From: a virus
DNA: 38,461 nt
Reading direction: 5' to 3' (one strand)
IMG/VR virus record: IMGVR_UViG_3300035688_000024
Span: 1 to 38,461 of that record
The notes below the pieces were generated by a model that was not told the DNA's origin, did not search any database, and worked only from the letters and a program-made list of their open reading frames with translations. Within the stretch, counting starts at the first letter, position 1, and each line of letters begins with the position of its first letter. A program made the translations under genes and the position numbers. Shown here one piece after another: positions 9,501 to 16,147 of the stretch.

Positions 9501-10097
9501 CAAGACTTCCTGTATATCTTGCTCAGGAAAAACCTTGCCGAAGATTTGCTCTGTCTCAAGCTGTTCCGATTGCTGCTCTTGCAACCATCCTGCAACATCC
9601 AGTCCCCCACCGGCAGTCTGGTATTCCCCATATAGTCGCTGCCCCTCTTCCGTCAGGTTTTCTATGGTTAGAGGAGTGGTAGGTATCTCTTCAGTGGTCA
9701 GCCCCCCCATCGGCACTGAAAGAAGCGCTACTATATCAGCTTCGCTATACTTTTCACCGGTTGGCGAGATGTATTGGCCGCCCTCGGTGATTTCCCACTT
9801 TGTTGGTGTAATAAAACTCGATGTATAGCCTTCACCACCCTCGATAGGACTCATCTTCAGCATCCAACCTTCTTGAAGCGCGAGCCCCATATCCTGAGCC
9901 TCGCTCGGGGTGAAGAATAAAGGCTGTGTCGGGAAGGCAGTCGTGAGTTGCCTCTGTGAAATAGCCCCTGTTAATTGCGGGTACATCTCCCTGACTTCTT
10001 TCAGAGAACTGCCATATTGCTCCAATAGGCGCCCTATCTCCGTATCCTTGGCTTGAGCATATTGCCTTAACAGGTTCTCTTCGTCTATATCAATCAT
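3522..10097 (-). CDS. Giant polyvalent protein (2191 aa) with ADP-ribosyltransferase-like segment
   Basis: This is the largest gene, immediately after the portal. About 1-250 is acidic and low in recognised motifs. About 370-540 has several hydrophobic, Gly-rich stretches that could insert in a membrane. About 650-735 is a small beta domain, and 760-850 resembles a helix-turn-helix module. About 900-1010 is coiled coil. About 1035-1130 resembles an ADP-ribosyltransferase (IYHGTS, FFSHAKS, YGPEVLEIKADPRDVDF, GEIEAE, an H-Y-E-like pattern). About 1340-1680 matches the texture of the helical, partly hydrophobic 'large polyvalent protein associated' regions. The rest is helical. Such proteins are thought to be packaged and ejected with the DNA. 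An ejection or early host-takeover role is inference. It is not a typical tape measure because long heptad repeats are absent. Confidence 0.72.
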   Translation of the reverse strand: MIDIDEENLLRQYAQAKDTEIGRLLEQYGSSLKEVREMYPQLTGAISQRQLTTAFPTQPLFFTPSEAQDMGLALQEGWMLKMSPIEGGEGYTSSFITPTKWEITEGGQYISPTGEKYSEADIVALLSVPMGGLTTEEIPTTPLTIENLTEEGQRLYGEYQTAGGGLDVAGWLQEQQSEQLETEQIFGKVFPEQDIQEVLDYMTNNPEGFLADIRELGPTEDMVAFLKSLEFKDAAGNIQYFTDDEISQLFQGVVPAQYVPESWLKDNILDPLYAGAVSFVHGIKQTFTSILPSVMTNLREFWLRVEKPIMPSGLEEFHEKDIKIIQEGAEQQFLRLVEQNKTWIEVHPELTPKPEYSESPFDNPALFKDPGYYAYSFTSSLAYTLSTMGTIVAVSAIATPFVGIPAGMLVAGAPEASSMTEELVRQGIPFEEATKWGTLYGSIAGGIEMVSDLPLLGLLFKPIKTAMAPIWKTIFKGVSNRIVKGVIAGVIIPNIEGLEEAISQVAYNAILKHYDATQSILEGVSQSYIQATIGALPFGVLGGAASFQTFRSNLSTETGQKYDEAVKKFQNAGLTEGQAQVQAANEIAMTLEGEAAMFKAIEVAREEYQEEHPVTPVQAELADKLLDEMRIAEEVAKKVTPVTTEVTVPKYILPKVGDTFFVPETGSTFKLTKWWGRETPSGLRTDLSGYWTVKEIKRGEKELVRGRSDFITSREMREQFGEGKWTRIKPEVAIPTTEAGMPEAGLQPSGIEEFLATDPIATYTVHVGKRKVHLDYFLKNGDWPETFTVKEAAALMQKPVEWVQSKIKKGGIATNRVESAYVLDELSEQFHTTEEEFIRRLKGIYKLRQQLERGEGEIPETPPGMPEQGLQAGIPGMATAEPVRPQPTGRLVQARIDDYLRLREYNAKAVTERIAEIKKQLETLAKTPTAQVTKGDLRLELARLEVQQELDEVETIQELDSVIKDIETELGNRAIQPGVRNLFKEYTTRQLDEMRNVYQQARQMIPEVAKKVTPESKWTPMKESLFQKDLGEMYDAGKEIADELKANGYRLNQNPDGTITIYHGTSEVAANAIRQSGRFDEMSFFSHAKSRAAFGSEGAKQYGPEVLEIKADPRDVDFNSGTGEIEAEKGLVRGKDGIWRAPDRVLPWVTPEVTLPKAEVPLPQPPPEVINRVKTDPTPASDEIILKKFIDCIKDAKPAREVTEALKHEELQRRSAIFASILQGGEGYKAFEKAKGALKGFLPQGEYLLDLQKFGVTDADIERMIDRIRLDDKLQPFQKLNTYEAFTNLVMGAIPTEGELLLLEKEFGPELTKAIMSKLPAGAKALKILQDIANIPRTLKTIADISATFRQGAMLIGQPVQFAEAFKEQLKVVFSEKNFKLIDEIVHNNVYADKAEQHKLYIAPISEVVSVTAREEAFMGRLIERVPIVGSIVRASERAYVTFLNVLRMETWAYYCRQWEGTGKSVADYGKLASFINHASGRGDLGAFSRAAPWLSATFFSPRFIMSRIQAPLDLITTTPAVRKVIARNLVSFVGVGLLAQVLAELGGGDREKDPRSSDFGKIKIGNTRIDFWAGFQPYVRVIAQIITEERKSTQTGEIYKIDPIDIGVNFFRSKLAPVPGLLWDLKSGKTFIGEELNAENAEKIIYEQLTPMGVQDWIDAVRDSGWVTGTVFGILSMLGLGVQTYSDNWGSAELKLGLPQRSDNLPYTVENAVYDVKDYYSEISGMIGGATYEMLSDKKNIPEKVLSVAKAKDILREIDLLPNKRLTNINADSTKGDTYEQYRTQWLARQKITNEEELVQFDKDYPDAYLGNMTQAQYALLVQYNSLPEDQKADFLGRHPELYINPREEWLRTHPEENALLALWGKANVYSTEALNKVSTLSHSLDIPENALVMKDMDEVTELKLKNQHLSDLLEAYGGLDDTLKGPDGLTARDRAVQQLYLNNPEFRDDERRIEAIDVGTKDNPTLETMVEGWVERGQIADEFGSSSAEMKLWLIDNKEVHQWALENGLLSDTGEDWNEDILRLEVNYKDDFDKYDDYGNEASPGYIANDTARADAREAMLFSQGKMTSFGVASYTIDALQKNIPENLVTTYVDYFGIRKKEGVDYSAGWYEDDWYLMEHKEFYDTMYKLGIWTEPKDFSKVPTREVYNLYKTYMGKPTGTPRLDYRKANPVLDDWLVLAKGYTPIGNR

Positions 10098-10249
10098 TGC
10101 TTCTTTCCTAGCTTGGTTTTCGCTAACAACTCCTGAATCTTGATAGGCTTCTTGCCTTTCTCTTTAGACTCTATTGGTTCACCTCTAACAGCGTTAATGA
10201 AACGACGATATAAGTCCTCTTGCGTGTAGTCATAGTCCAGTTTAGACAT
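10094..10249 (-). CDS. Small basic protein (51 aa) between portal and polyvalent protein
   Basis: The frame MSKLDYDYTQEDLYRRF... overlaps the portal gene's end by 8 bases and the next start by 4 (ATGA), with a GAGGAGG site upstream of ATG. The C-terminal half is Lys-rich. Tight overlap on both sides and a strong ribosome site support a real gene. The function is unknown; it may chaperone or bind the adjacent structural proteins. Confidence 0.75.
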   Translation of the reverse strand: MSKLDYDYTQEDLYRRFINAVRGEPIESKEKGKKPIKIQELLAKTKLGKKQ

Positions 10250-11969
10250 TTGCTACCTCCTCACCCTTGGTAGTTTCTGGTGATCCTCGTGTTCCGCCAC
10301 CTCCGGCAGTCAATAAGGCCGCTGCCTCTTCAGCTTTCTTCCCTCCTGCCTCTTCCTTCGCCTTGCCCTCAATCGGGCTTAACTGCCCCATTGCTCGCCT
10401 TTGTGCTAGGATAGTCTCTGCTCGGCTAGTCAGAATATCAGCCTCAAGTTTCTCTACTATACTGGGCTTCTGCCCATTCTTTTCCTCCAGGAGACTATTA
10501 GCACTATTGAACAGGAATAGAACCTCATCAATTCTCTCCGCCCGCTCAGCCCTTAGTTGAGTCAACATTCCAGTTGGGTTTTCAGCCTTGATTATCTCTC
10601 TAATAACGTAATCATCAGGGAGAACACCACGAGCAGCAATCGCAAATTGTAAGTCAGCCATCTGTTGTTCCTTTGATATACTGCGGAATGTATATTGAAT
10701 CGAGTAGTCTCCCTCTAAGTCGGCTTTCGTGTAACTATTCTTGCTTCCTTCTTGCCCAAGCTCCAAGTTCTCGTCAAGCTGGATGCACTGTTTGATAATC
10801 ATCCTGCTCCCAGATTGATAGAACCAAGCCTTTGTATTTACTCTCGGCAGAAATATGTCATCTCTCGAACCCGTCAACTGGGTAATTGCTACATTGGATA
10901 GCGGGAATCCTAGTGTGCCATAGTCAATGGCTGATAGACTTCCTCTCTGATTCCCAGTCTCTATAATTGAGTAATATAACCTTGTAGCGTTCTTAATGTC
11001 GGAGATGGGCATGAACTTGTAACCTCCGCCTTTCTCCACGCCATGAACTGTCTTTTGCTTATATGGCGATTTCTCAGGTTTGGGCATATTCTCCCCATGA
11101 GAACTCTCATATTGTAGTGCCCTGGCTAGAGAATCTATATTCAATGTTCGGAGTATGGTAACCGCCTCATTCTTCATATCCCAGAGGTCACGATTCGCCC
11201 ACAGGAAACTTTCGCCCTGATGTTCTACTGCATCTTCTGTCCCTAAACTAGAACCAGTAGGACAGATAACACAAACGAATGGGACATATCCATAGGGATT
11301 GGGTTGCTCTCTGATTATCTGCTTATCCACAAAGACGACATTCTTCTCAGGGTCCCAGAAGTCAACCACCTCGGCATAACTTTCTATCTTTACCGCTGAT
11401 AACCTGTCCCCTGGCTTGGTATATTCCCTTTCAATCTGTGCCTTCGATTGCCTAAACCACGGAGCAGCCCAAACCAAGTCCTTGCCATCTATGTCATCGG
11501 TGTAACAACGAGTGTCTAGTGGCAGGACATCGGGAACTAAACCTCTTACTGGGTCAATTCTTATACATATCCTAGCAGCAATTCGCCCTCTCACACCTAG
11601 TTGTTCATTGAGGAAAGAGTCTAGCCCCGGTATTTTTCGCTTCGGCAGTTGCTCGTCTATTATGTAGAATATGTCTTTAAGAAACTGCTCGATTGTGTTA
11701 GTTTTCGTATCGCTCAGCCCCTTCCCTTCAATAACAATCTGCATATTAGCCCCGCCCAAGATTGATATGCACTTTTGAACATAAATCAAGGCGTCGTTCA
11801 GAGTGATATTGGCAACATCCTCCATTTCCTTTTTGCCATCAAGTTGCATCATCTTAAACGGCTTCATAAAATACAGGGCTTCGTCCACATCATTGCGGTC
11901 AAAGATGGGCTTCATCTCCTCCCGTTTATCGTCAAATAATTTGTATTCCTCTCTTGATTCGTCTGCCAT
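10242..11969 (-). CDS. Portal protein (575 aa)
   Basis: The size, the order terminase-portal-head genes and the composition fit a portal. There is a long acidic N-terminal part, a central mixed alpha/beta body including a Tyr/Phe-rich membrane-free core, a long helix near residues 440-520 rich in Glu/Arg/Ala, and a disordered Gly/Glu-rich C-terminal tail. An AAGGAG site precedes ATG 11969. The portal would form the dodecameric DNA channel at one capsid vertex and dock the terminase. I identify it chiefly by context and size. Confidence 0.8.
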   Translation of the reverse strand: MADESREEYKLFDDKREEMKPIFDRNDVDEALYFMKPFKMMQLDGKKEMEDVANITLNDALIYVQKCISILGGANMQIVIEGKGLSDTKTNTIEQFLKDIFYIIDEQLPKRKIPGLDSFLNEQLGVRGRIAARICIRIDPVRGLVPDVLPLDTRCYTDDIDGKDLVWAAPWFRQSKAQIEREYTKPGDRLSAVKIESYAEVVDFWDPEKNVVFVDKQIIREQPNPYGYVPFVCVICPTGSSLGTEDAVEHQGESFLWANRDLWDMKNEAVTILRTLNIDSLARALQYESSHGENMPKPEKSPYKQKTVHGVEKGGGYKFMPISDIKNATRLYYSIIETGNQRGSLSAIDYGTLGFPLSNVAITQLTGSRDDIFLPRVNTKAWFYQSGSRMIIKQCIQLDENLELGQEGSKNSYTKADLEGDYSIQYTFRSISKEQQMADLQFAIAARGVLPDDYVIREIIKAENPTGMLTQLRAERAERIDEVLFLFNSANSLLEEKNGQKPSIVEKLEADILTSRAETILAQRRAMGQLSPIEGKAKEEAGGKKAEEAAALLTAGGGGTRGSPETTKGEEVANV

Positions 11970-11978
11970 AGTTGCTCC

Positions 11979-12242
11979 TTAATGCCTGAAGTATTCAATA
12001 ATGGCTACGAGGATAGAGGCAATAACCCCGGCAGCACCGCCGATCCCTGCCGTTTGCCTCCTACTCAAGCCATGATTTGAGTCCTTAATCTGTTCTGTGA
12101 TAGTTGCTAATTGTGTGCTATGCCCATTAACAGTATCTACCACCTTCGCAAGCCCGACTTTCAATTCGATTACATCTTTCTGTATGTTCGCAGTTCTTTC
12201 GTCAATTCTAGCTACTATTGCTGGTAGTTTTTCCTGAGCCAT
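11979..12242 (-). CDS. XhlA-like coiled-coil membrane protein (87 aa)
   Basis: Residues 1-55 form an amphipathic helix/coiled coil (IDERTANIQKDVIELK-type heptads). Residues 65-83 are a hydrophobic segment (GGAAGVIASILVAIIEYF) at the very C terminus, giving a tail-anchored membrane protein. This architecture is that of hemolysin XhlA-type proteins found with phage lysis genes. Here it sits between the large terminase subunit and the portal, an unusual place. It could assist lysis or anchor head assembly at the membrane. An AGGAGGA site precedes the ATG. Confidence 0.65.
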   Translation of the reverse strand: MAQEKLPAIVARIDERTANIQKDVIELKVGLAKVVDTVNGHSTQLATITEQIKDSNHGLSRRQTAGIGGAAGVIASILVAIIEYFRH

Positions 12243-12251
12243 AATGTCCTC

Positions 12252-13421
12252 CTAAAATTGCCAGACTGGTGATTCGCCTGATGGGACAAACTTATGAGAT
12301 GCTACGGCATATCTTCTAGTGTCCATACCGTGCGACCAAGTGTGTGTAGTCTTGTCAGTAAGCACCCCGGTAATCCTGTCTTTGATATACCGAAAGTTCC
12401 TTTGCTCTTTGATACAGTTCAGGCTATCCTTGGTCCAGTGCTGGTAATACTGATTGACTCTTTGAATACCGAACTCAACGCTCCCTTTGCCCTTGACCGC
12501 CTCGACCACATTAAACCCCAGTTGTCGTATTTCCTCAGCACTCTTAGGTTCATCGGGATCAGGATAGATGGGTTCTTTGTTAATGCCCAAGAGCTTTAGT
12601 TTCCTGGCTATTTGGTCATTGGTGAGCGCTGATTTGTCGTAGAACATCTCTTGCGAATAGAGTTTGTCTCCCAGGATCACGTTCTTAACTAAGACTGTGG
12701 GATCAACTGCAAAGCCGAAGTCCAGCCCATAAAAGACCTCACCCATTGGCAAGACATCCACCTGCTCGAAATGAGGATAGACTAAGCCCTCTATCTTCCC
12801 TATCAGCCCTAGCCCGTAGATGTTCCACCAGTTCGGGTCCTTATCCCGGTAGGACTCTATGTCAATCACTTTGCTTTGGGGAATGACATCTATGGCATCC
12901 AGATAAGTTGAGTGGTCATAAGCGTTAACATCTTCTAGCCATTGTTCGTGAGCCCAGAACTCACCGACAGGGTTCCAGTCCAAGATAGTAAACAGCTCAG
13001 TTCTAATATCTAATCCCCGCGCCGTCTCCCAGGGTATGTTATTGGCCTCATTGATAAACAGAATGTGCCGGCGCGGTCCCCTCACTTTGCTGTCATCATC
13101 AGCACCAAAGAACTGAAACTTGCCCTTCCAACCAGGCCGGTTGTAGATGTGATCGGTCTTGTTATAGAGCGGGTTGTTTTCCTTATCTTCCCCCAGGATA
13201 TTGAAGAAGTCCCTGATACAGCCTTGCTTCAAGTGGGGTAAGGATTCTGACACGACACTAATATCAAGGGGAATCTCGGCCTTCTCAGCGATGACCTGGA
13301 GTGCTTGCAGGGCAGAGTATGTCTTGCTACTCCATGTCCCCCCTTCTAACTTAATGCGTCTCTTGCCCTGAACCCATGCTTCCAGAACCGCCTTGAATAC
13401 TTTGGTCGTCCTCATGTCCAT
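12252..13421 (-). CDS. terL: Terminase large subunit
   Basis: This is the DNA-packaging motor: an N-terminal ATPase plus a C-terminal nuclease. A deviant Walker A, GGTWSSKT, lies near residues 27-34 and Walker B, HILFINEAN, near 119-127. Nuclease acidic residues are visible in GLDFGFAVDP (about 224), PDPDEPKSAEE (about 285) and HGMDTRRY (about 370). At 389 residues it is slightly short but complete, of the PBSX-like type. The start overlaps the small-subunit gene by 71 bases. Codon 3 (ATG at 13415) is an alternative start. Confidence 0.93.
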   Translation of the reverse strand: MDMRTTKVFKAVLEAWVQGKRRIKLEGGTWSSKTYSALQALQVIAEKAEIPLDISVVSESLPHLKQGCIRDFFNILGEDKENNPLYNKTDHIYNRPGWKGKFQFFGADDDSKVRGPRRHILFINEANNIPWETARGLDIRTELFTILDWNPVGEFWAHEQWLEDVNAYDHSTYLDAIDVIPQSKVIDIESYRDKDPNWWNIYGLGLIGKIEGLVYPHFEQVDVLPMGEVFYGLDFGFAVDPTVLVKNVILGDKLYSQEMFYDKSALTNDQIARKLKLLGINKEPIYPDPDEPKSAEEIRQLGFNVVEAVKGKGSVEFGIQRVNQYYQHWTKDSLNCIKEQRNFRYIKDRITGVLTDKTTHTWSHGMDTRRYAVASHKFVPSGESPVWQF

Positions 13422-14007
13422 TGTTTAATAGCTTTGTCCTTTCTCCCACCCGGGAAATCAGTGTTTTAGTCTCGCTATCTATGACATAGATATTAACTTG
13501 CCTGTTATCTATGTTGACTGGCACCCCCTCAGCATAGAGTTTGTCCATCTTGTTCAGTAGGTCTATTGCCTTTGTAGGGTCGTGTAGGCTGACTCTTATA
13601 AAGACAGCATCATCAGCGCCATCTTTCCCTAATACCGTTTTACTCTGGACTGACTGAATGGCTCTATTATTAAGATTCGTTTCATCTATGTTGAACCATG
13701 CCCCGTCTTGCCCTACCTCAACGAAGTTAGTCATGTTTGCCCTAGCTATCTCAGTCAGGATTTGCTTTCGTTCCTTAACGTCCGCTATGGTAGCATCCTC
13801 AGCCTTTTGCCTAAGTTCTTGAATTCTTACCGAGACCTTACCATGATTCGCCAACTCCGAAGCCTTAACATCTATAACCGATAAAGCCATATTTGCAGAA
13901 TAACCAGCCTTCAAATAGGCTTCACGTTGACTCATCCCCTGAAATACATTAAGGCAGAATGTCTCCTGCTTTTGGGTAAGCCTTTTCCTTTTTGTCTCTC
14001 CAGTCAT
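13351..14007 (-). CDS. terS: Terminase small subunit
   Basis: The 218-residue protein begins with a DNA-binding helix-turn-helix region typical of the Terminase_2 type (LTQKQETFCLNVF, SQREAYLKAGYS, residues 10-40). It then has a helical oligomerisation region (ATIADVKERKQILTEIAR) and an acidic, disordered tail. It recognises the packaging site and loads the large subunit, whose gene overlaps its end. The start is coupled by an ATGA overlap to the small gene upstream. Confidence 0.9.
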   Translation of the reverse strand: MTGETKRKRLTQKQETFCLNVFQGMSQREAYLKAGYSANMALSVIDVKASELANHGKVSVRIQELRQKAEDATIADVKERKQILTEIARANMTNFVEVGQDGAWFNIDETNLNNRAIQSVQSKTVLGKDGADDAVFIRVSLHDPTKAIDLLNKMDKLYAEGVPVNIDNRQVNIYVIDSETKTLISRVGERTKLLNNGHEDDQSIQGGSGSMGSGQETH

Positions 14008-14135
14008 ATCTTAACTAACCTCTTTCGATTCCTTCTTAAAAAAGCTCTGCGGTCTTTTCTGTTTGCCTGGAATAGTTTCACTCCATCCGGGCTTTTTATC
14101 CTGATGATTCCCAAGGAACTAGGCGTGAACTTCAT
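14004..14135 (-). CDS. Small basic protein upstream of terS (43 aa)
   Basis: MKFTPSSLGIIRIKSPDG... ends in an Arg/Lys-rich tail (RRAFLRRNRKRLVKI). It has a GAGGGA site and a 4-base ATGA overlap with terS, supporting coupled translation. Its basic C terminus suggests nucleic-acid contact. No family is recognised. Confidence 0.65.
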   Translation of the reverse strand: MKFTPSSLGIIRIKSPDGVKLFQANRKDRRAFLRRNRKRLVKI

Positions 14136-14214
14136 CTTGTCCCTCAGTCGTTCTTTCCTCTGTCTCTGTTATGCTGCCTTCAATCCAGCTAAAAGCGTCA
14201 TTCTCAAATTCCAT
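14119..14214 (-). CDS. Small acidic ORF (31 aa)
   Basis: An acidic peptide (MEFENDAFSWIEG start) overlaps both neighbouring small ORFs (11 and 17 bases). It is supported only by the overlapping chain of frames, as no strong ribosome site is seen. Confidence 0.4.
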   Translation of the reverse strand: MEFENDAFSWIEGSITETEERTTEGQDEVHA

Positions 14215-14290
14215 GCGATTGCATCCATAGTAAGGCGACAACTAATATACTCAAGATTCCGATTATGACGAGTAAAATCTTATTGTTCAT
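14204..14290 (-). CDS. Single-span membrane microprotein (28 aa)
   Basis: After MNNK comes a 19-residue hydrophobic helix (ILLVIIGILSILVVALLWM) and a short polar tail. An AAAGGAA site lies upstream. It may be a minor holin-type or spanin-like peptide, but nothing beyond one membrane span can be seen. Confidence 0.5.
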   Translation of the reverse strand: MNNKILLVIIGILSILVVALLWMQSHGI

Positions 14291-14298
14291 GTTTTCCT

Positions 14299-14391
14299 TT
14301 AGTGTTCTTTGCCATCAAACCAACCCTGAAATATCATGCACTTATTATTACTTTCTGGGTGTAGTATAAGTTCAAGAATTGGGAACTGAAT
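14299..14391 (-). CDS. Possible small ORF with ATT start (30 aa)
   Basis: An open frame (IQFPILELILHPESN..., ending WFDGKEH) follows the tRNA gene and ends 9 bases before the membrane microprotein. Its only ATG leaves 12 residues. An ATT at 14391 with a weak GGGAT site upstream would give 30. The mixed hydrophobic/polar pattern looks protein-like, but support is thin. Confidence 0.3.
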   Translation of the reverse strand: MQFPILELILHPESNNKCMIFQGWFDGKEH

Positions 14392-14415
14392 CTTATCCCG
14401 CTGTCATTTCCTTAA

Positions 14416-14486
14416 TGGCGGGGCTGGGAATTGAACCCAGTTCTCAGGGATATGAGCCCTGTGTGTTACCGTTTCACTTCCCCGCG
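14416..14486 (-). tRNA. tRNA-Met (anticodon CAT), initiator-like
   Basis: The 71-base cloverleaf has acceptor CGCGGGG against CCCCGCC, leaving C1 opposite C72. The D arm is GTG/CAC, and the anticodon arm CAGGG-CTCATAT-CCCTG gives anticodon CAT. The variable loop is AGAA, the T arm CTGGG-TTCAATT-CCCAG, and the discriminator A. No CCA is encoded. The unpaired 1-72 position and three consecutive G-C pairs at 29-31/39-41 are hallmarks of bacterial initiator tRNA. The T11-A24 pair is elongator-like, and position 8 is A instead of the usual T. Confidence 0.85.
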
Positions 14487-14497
14487 ATGTAAGTCAG

Positions 14498-14520
14498 TGG
14501 CCCGGCACTGAACCGAGCCA
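14498..14520 (-). other. Hairpin upstream of the tRNA
   Basis: An 8-bp stem (TGGCTCGG/CCGGGCCA, one G-T pair) with a 7-base loop lies between the holin-like gene and the tRNA. There is no T run, so it is not an obvious terminator. It could guide RNA processing near the tRNA or be a decayed tRNA T arm. Confidence 0.5.
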
Positions 14521-14567
14521 CCAACACCTATAAAGGAGATTGAGGTTGAAAAGAATTATTCTACTTT

Positions 14568-14861
14568 TTACTTTGGGGGGCTGGTTGAAGTCGGGCCAGT
14601 AGTTGTAATGCTCCCAGCAAGACGGTTGCCAAGAACATCTACACCAGCACCGGTCAGGAAAGCACCGATAAGCCCAGTCCACAAGCCCAAAGTCTGAATG
14701 AGTGGATAACTTACTGCGACAATCCCGCCAGCAATAACCGCCCTCAAAATGGTCGGCCAGAATTTGCGGGGGTTAAATACCTCGCCCGATCCGAACCACC
14801 CCAAGAGACCGGCTACCACAGCCCCAATAGTCGCTGCTATTGCTATAAATATTAAATCCAT
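14568..14861 (-). CDS. Holin-like membrane protein (97 aa)
   Basis: Hydrophobic segments at about 2-22 (Gly/Ala-rich), 37-57 and 60-85 are separated by short polar turns, with a Thr/Ser/Pro tail. Two or three spans in under 100 residues fit a holin or phage membrane protein. No adjacent lysin gene is visible, so the role is inferred. ATG 14861 follows AAGGAGG by 5 bases and is preferred to the GTG two codons upstream, which falls inside the ribosome site. Confidence 0.6.
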   Translation of the reverse strand: MDLIFIAIAATIGAVVAGLLGWFGSGEVFNPRKFWPTILRAVIAGGIVAVSYPLIQTLGLWTGLIGAFLTGAGVDVLGNRLAGSITTTGPTSTSPPK

Positions 14862-14949
14862 ATTCACCTCCTTGATTTGTATTTTGGTGTAACGGTGAGT
14901 TCTATTTCTTCACTGTTCACCTCCTTCTCCAATAAGTATCCTGAAATAG

Positions 14950-14971
14950 AAAAGCCACCCTTTCGGATGGC
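14950..14971 (-). terminator. Terminator, downstream of a tandem pair
   Basis: The minus-strand stem GCCATCC/GGGTGGC (one G-T pair) with a GAAA loop is followed by TTTT. It backs up the stronger terminator 3 bases before it. Confidence 0.75.
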
Positions 14972-14974
14972 AAC

Positions 14975-14998
14975 AAAAAAACCCGCCGAAGCAGGCTT
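14975..14998 (-). terminator. Terminator, upstream of a tandem pair
   Basis: The minus-strand 8-bp stem with a TTCG loop (GCCTGC-TTCG-GCGGGT core) runs straight into seven Ts. Together with the next hairpin it closes the middle operon before the holin/terminase block. Confidence 0.88.
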
Positions 14999-15047
14999 GG
15001 GGCATAATTTGCCTTGTCATAAAGTCTATCCTCCCGATTAAAATTTG

Positions 15048-15515
15048 TCAAGGTGCCACCTTTTTGGCTAAAAATTGCCCTTTTTGGGCATCTTGAGACC
15101 GATAATAGACCTTCCTCAACCACCTTTTGAACCCTGTGCTTTTTCTTGAAAGCCCTTTGACATACATTAAGACTTCCCTGGCGCCATCGCTTAGATTACT
15201 TAAGGTTCTGCCATCCTCAACTTGAGTTATTAAAAGCTCCGCTTGGATGCCGGTTCTTTCTAGTCTCTTCTCCACCTCGGCGATTATGATTCCTGGTTTT
15301 ACAAAGGATGCTTCGGTCTTGATACTTCTCTGCCCAAGATTGTCGCTTGGGTTATCGGGGTCTTGTGGCCAGTGTCCAGTTCGTAGCGTGTCGGCGTTCA
15401 AGAGTATCCAGAGGATTTGATAGATGCAAAATTTAATCTCAGCAAAATTGAACCAGGGTTTACCAATACATTCTCGATAATCTCGACAGTGCCGGCAGTC
15501 CCCAGGTTCGCTCAT
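15048..15515 (-). CDS. Putative late transcription regulator with Cys cluster (155 aa)
   Basis: The N terminus carries CRHCRDYREC and then GKPWFNFAEIKFC, a likely metal-binding cluster (residues 7-30). The C-terminal half (about 95-145) has a sigma/ArpU-like helix-turn-helix texture: LSDGAREVLMYVKGLSRKSTGFKRWLRK. Genes of this size just before the terminase block often act as late activators. That role is inference from place and texture. It overlaps the HExxH gene by 4 bases and is followed by two terminators. Confidence 0.5.
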   Translation of the reverse strand: MSEPGDCRHCRDYRECIGKPWFNFAEIKFCIYQILWILLNADTLRTGHWPQDPDNPSDNLGQRSIKTEASFVKPGIIIAEVEKRLERTGIQAELLITQVEDGRTLSNLSDGAREVLMYVKGLSRKSTGFKRWLRKVYYRSQDAQKGQFLAKKVAP

Positions 15516-15859
15516 AGAATTAAATTCCCCAATCTATTTGCTAACTCCTCAGTAGCTTCATATATTTCATTTTCCGATGTATAACGGTAGCGCCCATTCT
15601 GCTCTAACCTTGCTACCAGTAAATGTATCGCCTCATGCTTGGCACTTCGCTTAATATGCTTGAAGGGTTTATCTTTATTGGGAAGTTTGCTATTTAATGT
15701 TACAGTAGCCACCATACTCCCTTGATTAACACAGATGGCGGCAAAATCGGTACCCAGTGGCTCGTATTTGAAATAAACCTTATAGCCAGTTAGCCCAAAT
15801 AGCTTCTGCCACTTCTTGAACTCACTCTGGAATAGAGTAAAATCCTTGTTCATTTTCAT
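15512..15859 (-). CDS. HExxH (SprT-like) putative metallopeptidase (115 aa)
   Basis: The motif KHEAIHLL (residues about 78-85) is a zincin HExxH site. A downstream ENEIYEATEEL helix could give the third metal ligand. The length, and a beta-rich first half ending in TVTLNSKL before the metal helix, match small SprT-like or toxin-type phage metallopeptidases. The substrate is unknown. It is translationally overlapped with genes on both sides, so it is part of the middle operon rather than an isolated insertion. Confidence 0.7.
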   Translation of the reverse strand: MKMNKDFTLFQSEFKKWQKLFGLTGYKVYFKYEPLGTDFAAICVNQGSMVATVTLNSKLPNKDKPFKHIKRSAKHEAIHLLVARLEQNGRYRYTSENEIYEATEELANRLGNLIL

Positions 15860-16065
15860 TCCCTCCCTTGAACATCAATCGGATAATTTGGGGTTTCCTT
15901 CATCAACTTATCTAGCTCAGGCAGGCTTTCAATCTTTACCTCACAGTGAATCCCACGCTTGTCCTCGCCCTTCGGGGGCACAAAGTCGAGTCCTGTCAGG
16001 TTCTTATAAACCCTTGCTAGGTTCACCTTGCTTATTGGTGAGAGTGAGTCCCAAAGTTTTGCCAT
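15856..16065 (-). CDS. Hypothetical protein (69 aa), first gene of the middle block
   Basis: The protein starts MAKLWDSLSPISKVN and has an amphipathic helix near 5-22 and another near 48-58. No motif is recognised. It starts 6 bases past the terminator at 16071-16109, so its promoter is not obvious and may be read-through. It overlaps the HExxH gene by 4 bases. Confidence 0.65.
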   Translation of the reverse strand: MAKLWDSLSPISKVNLARVYKNLTGLDFVPPKGEDKRGIHCEVKIESLPELDKLMKETPNYPIDVQGRE

Positions 16066-16070
16066 ATCAA

Positions 16071-16109
16071 CAAAAAAGGCGAGTCCGGGATTTCTCCCTG
16101 AACTCGCCT
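16071..16109 (-). terminator. Strong terminator ending the early operon
   Basis: The minus-strand 8-bp perfect stem AGGCGAGT/ACTCGCCT closes a 17-base loop, itself able to pair (GGGA/TCCC), and is followed by TTTTTTG. It lies between the early operon and the middle block. Confidence 0.9.
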
Positions 16110-16147
16110 CCAGTTCCTATGCTGGTCAGCTAATTTAGCTTAATTTC

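Noticed and set aside
14498-14520. Second tRNA
   Set aside because: Only a T-arm-like hairpin is present; no acceptor, D or anticodon arms could be built around it.
14917-15123. 68-residue minus frame across the tandem terminators
   Set aside because: It would translate the terminator hairpins and overlaps the regulator gene in another frame.
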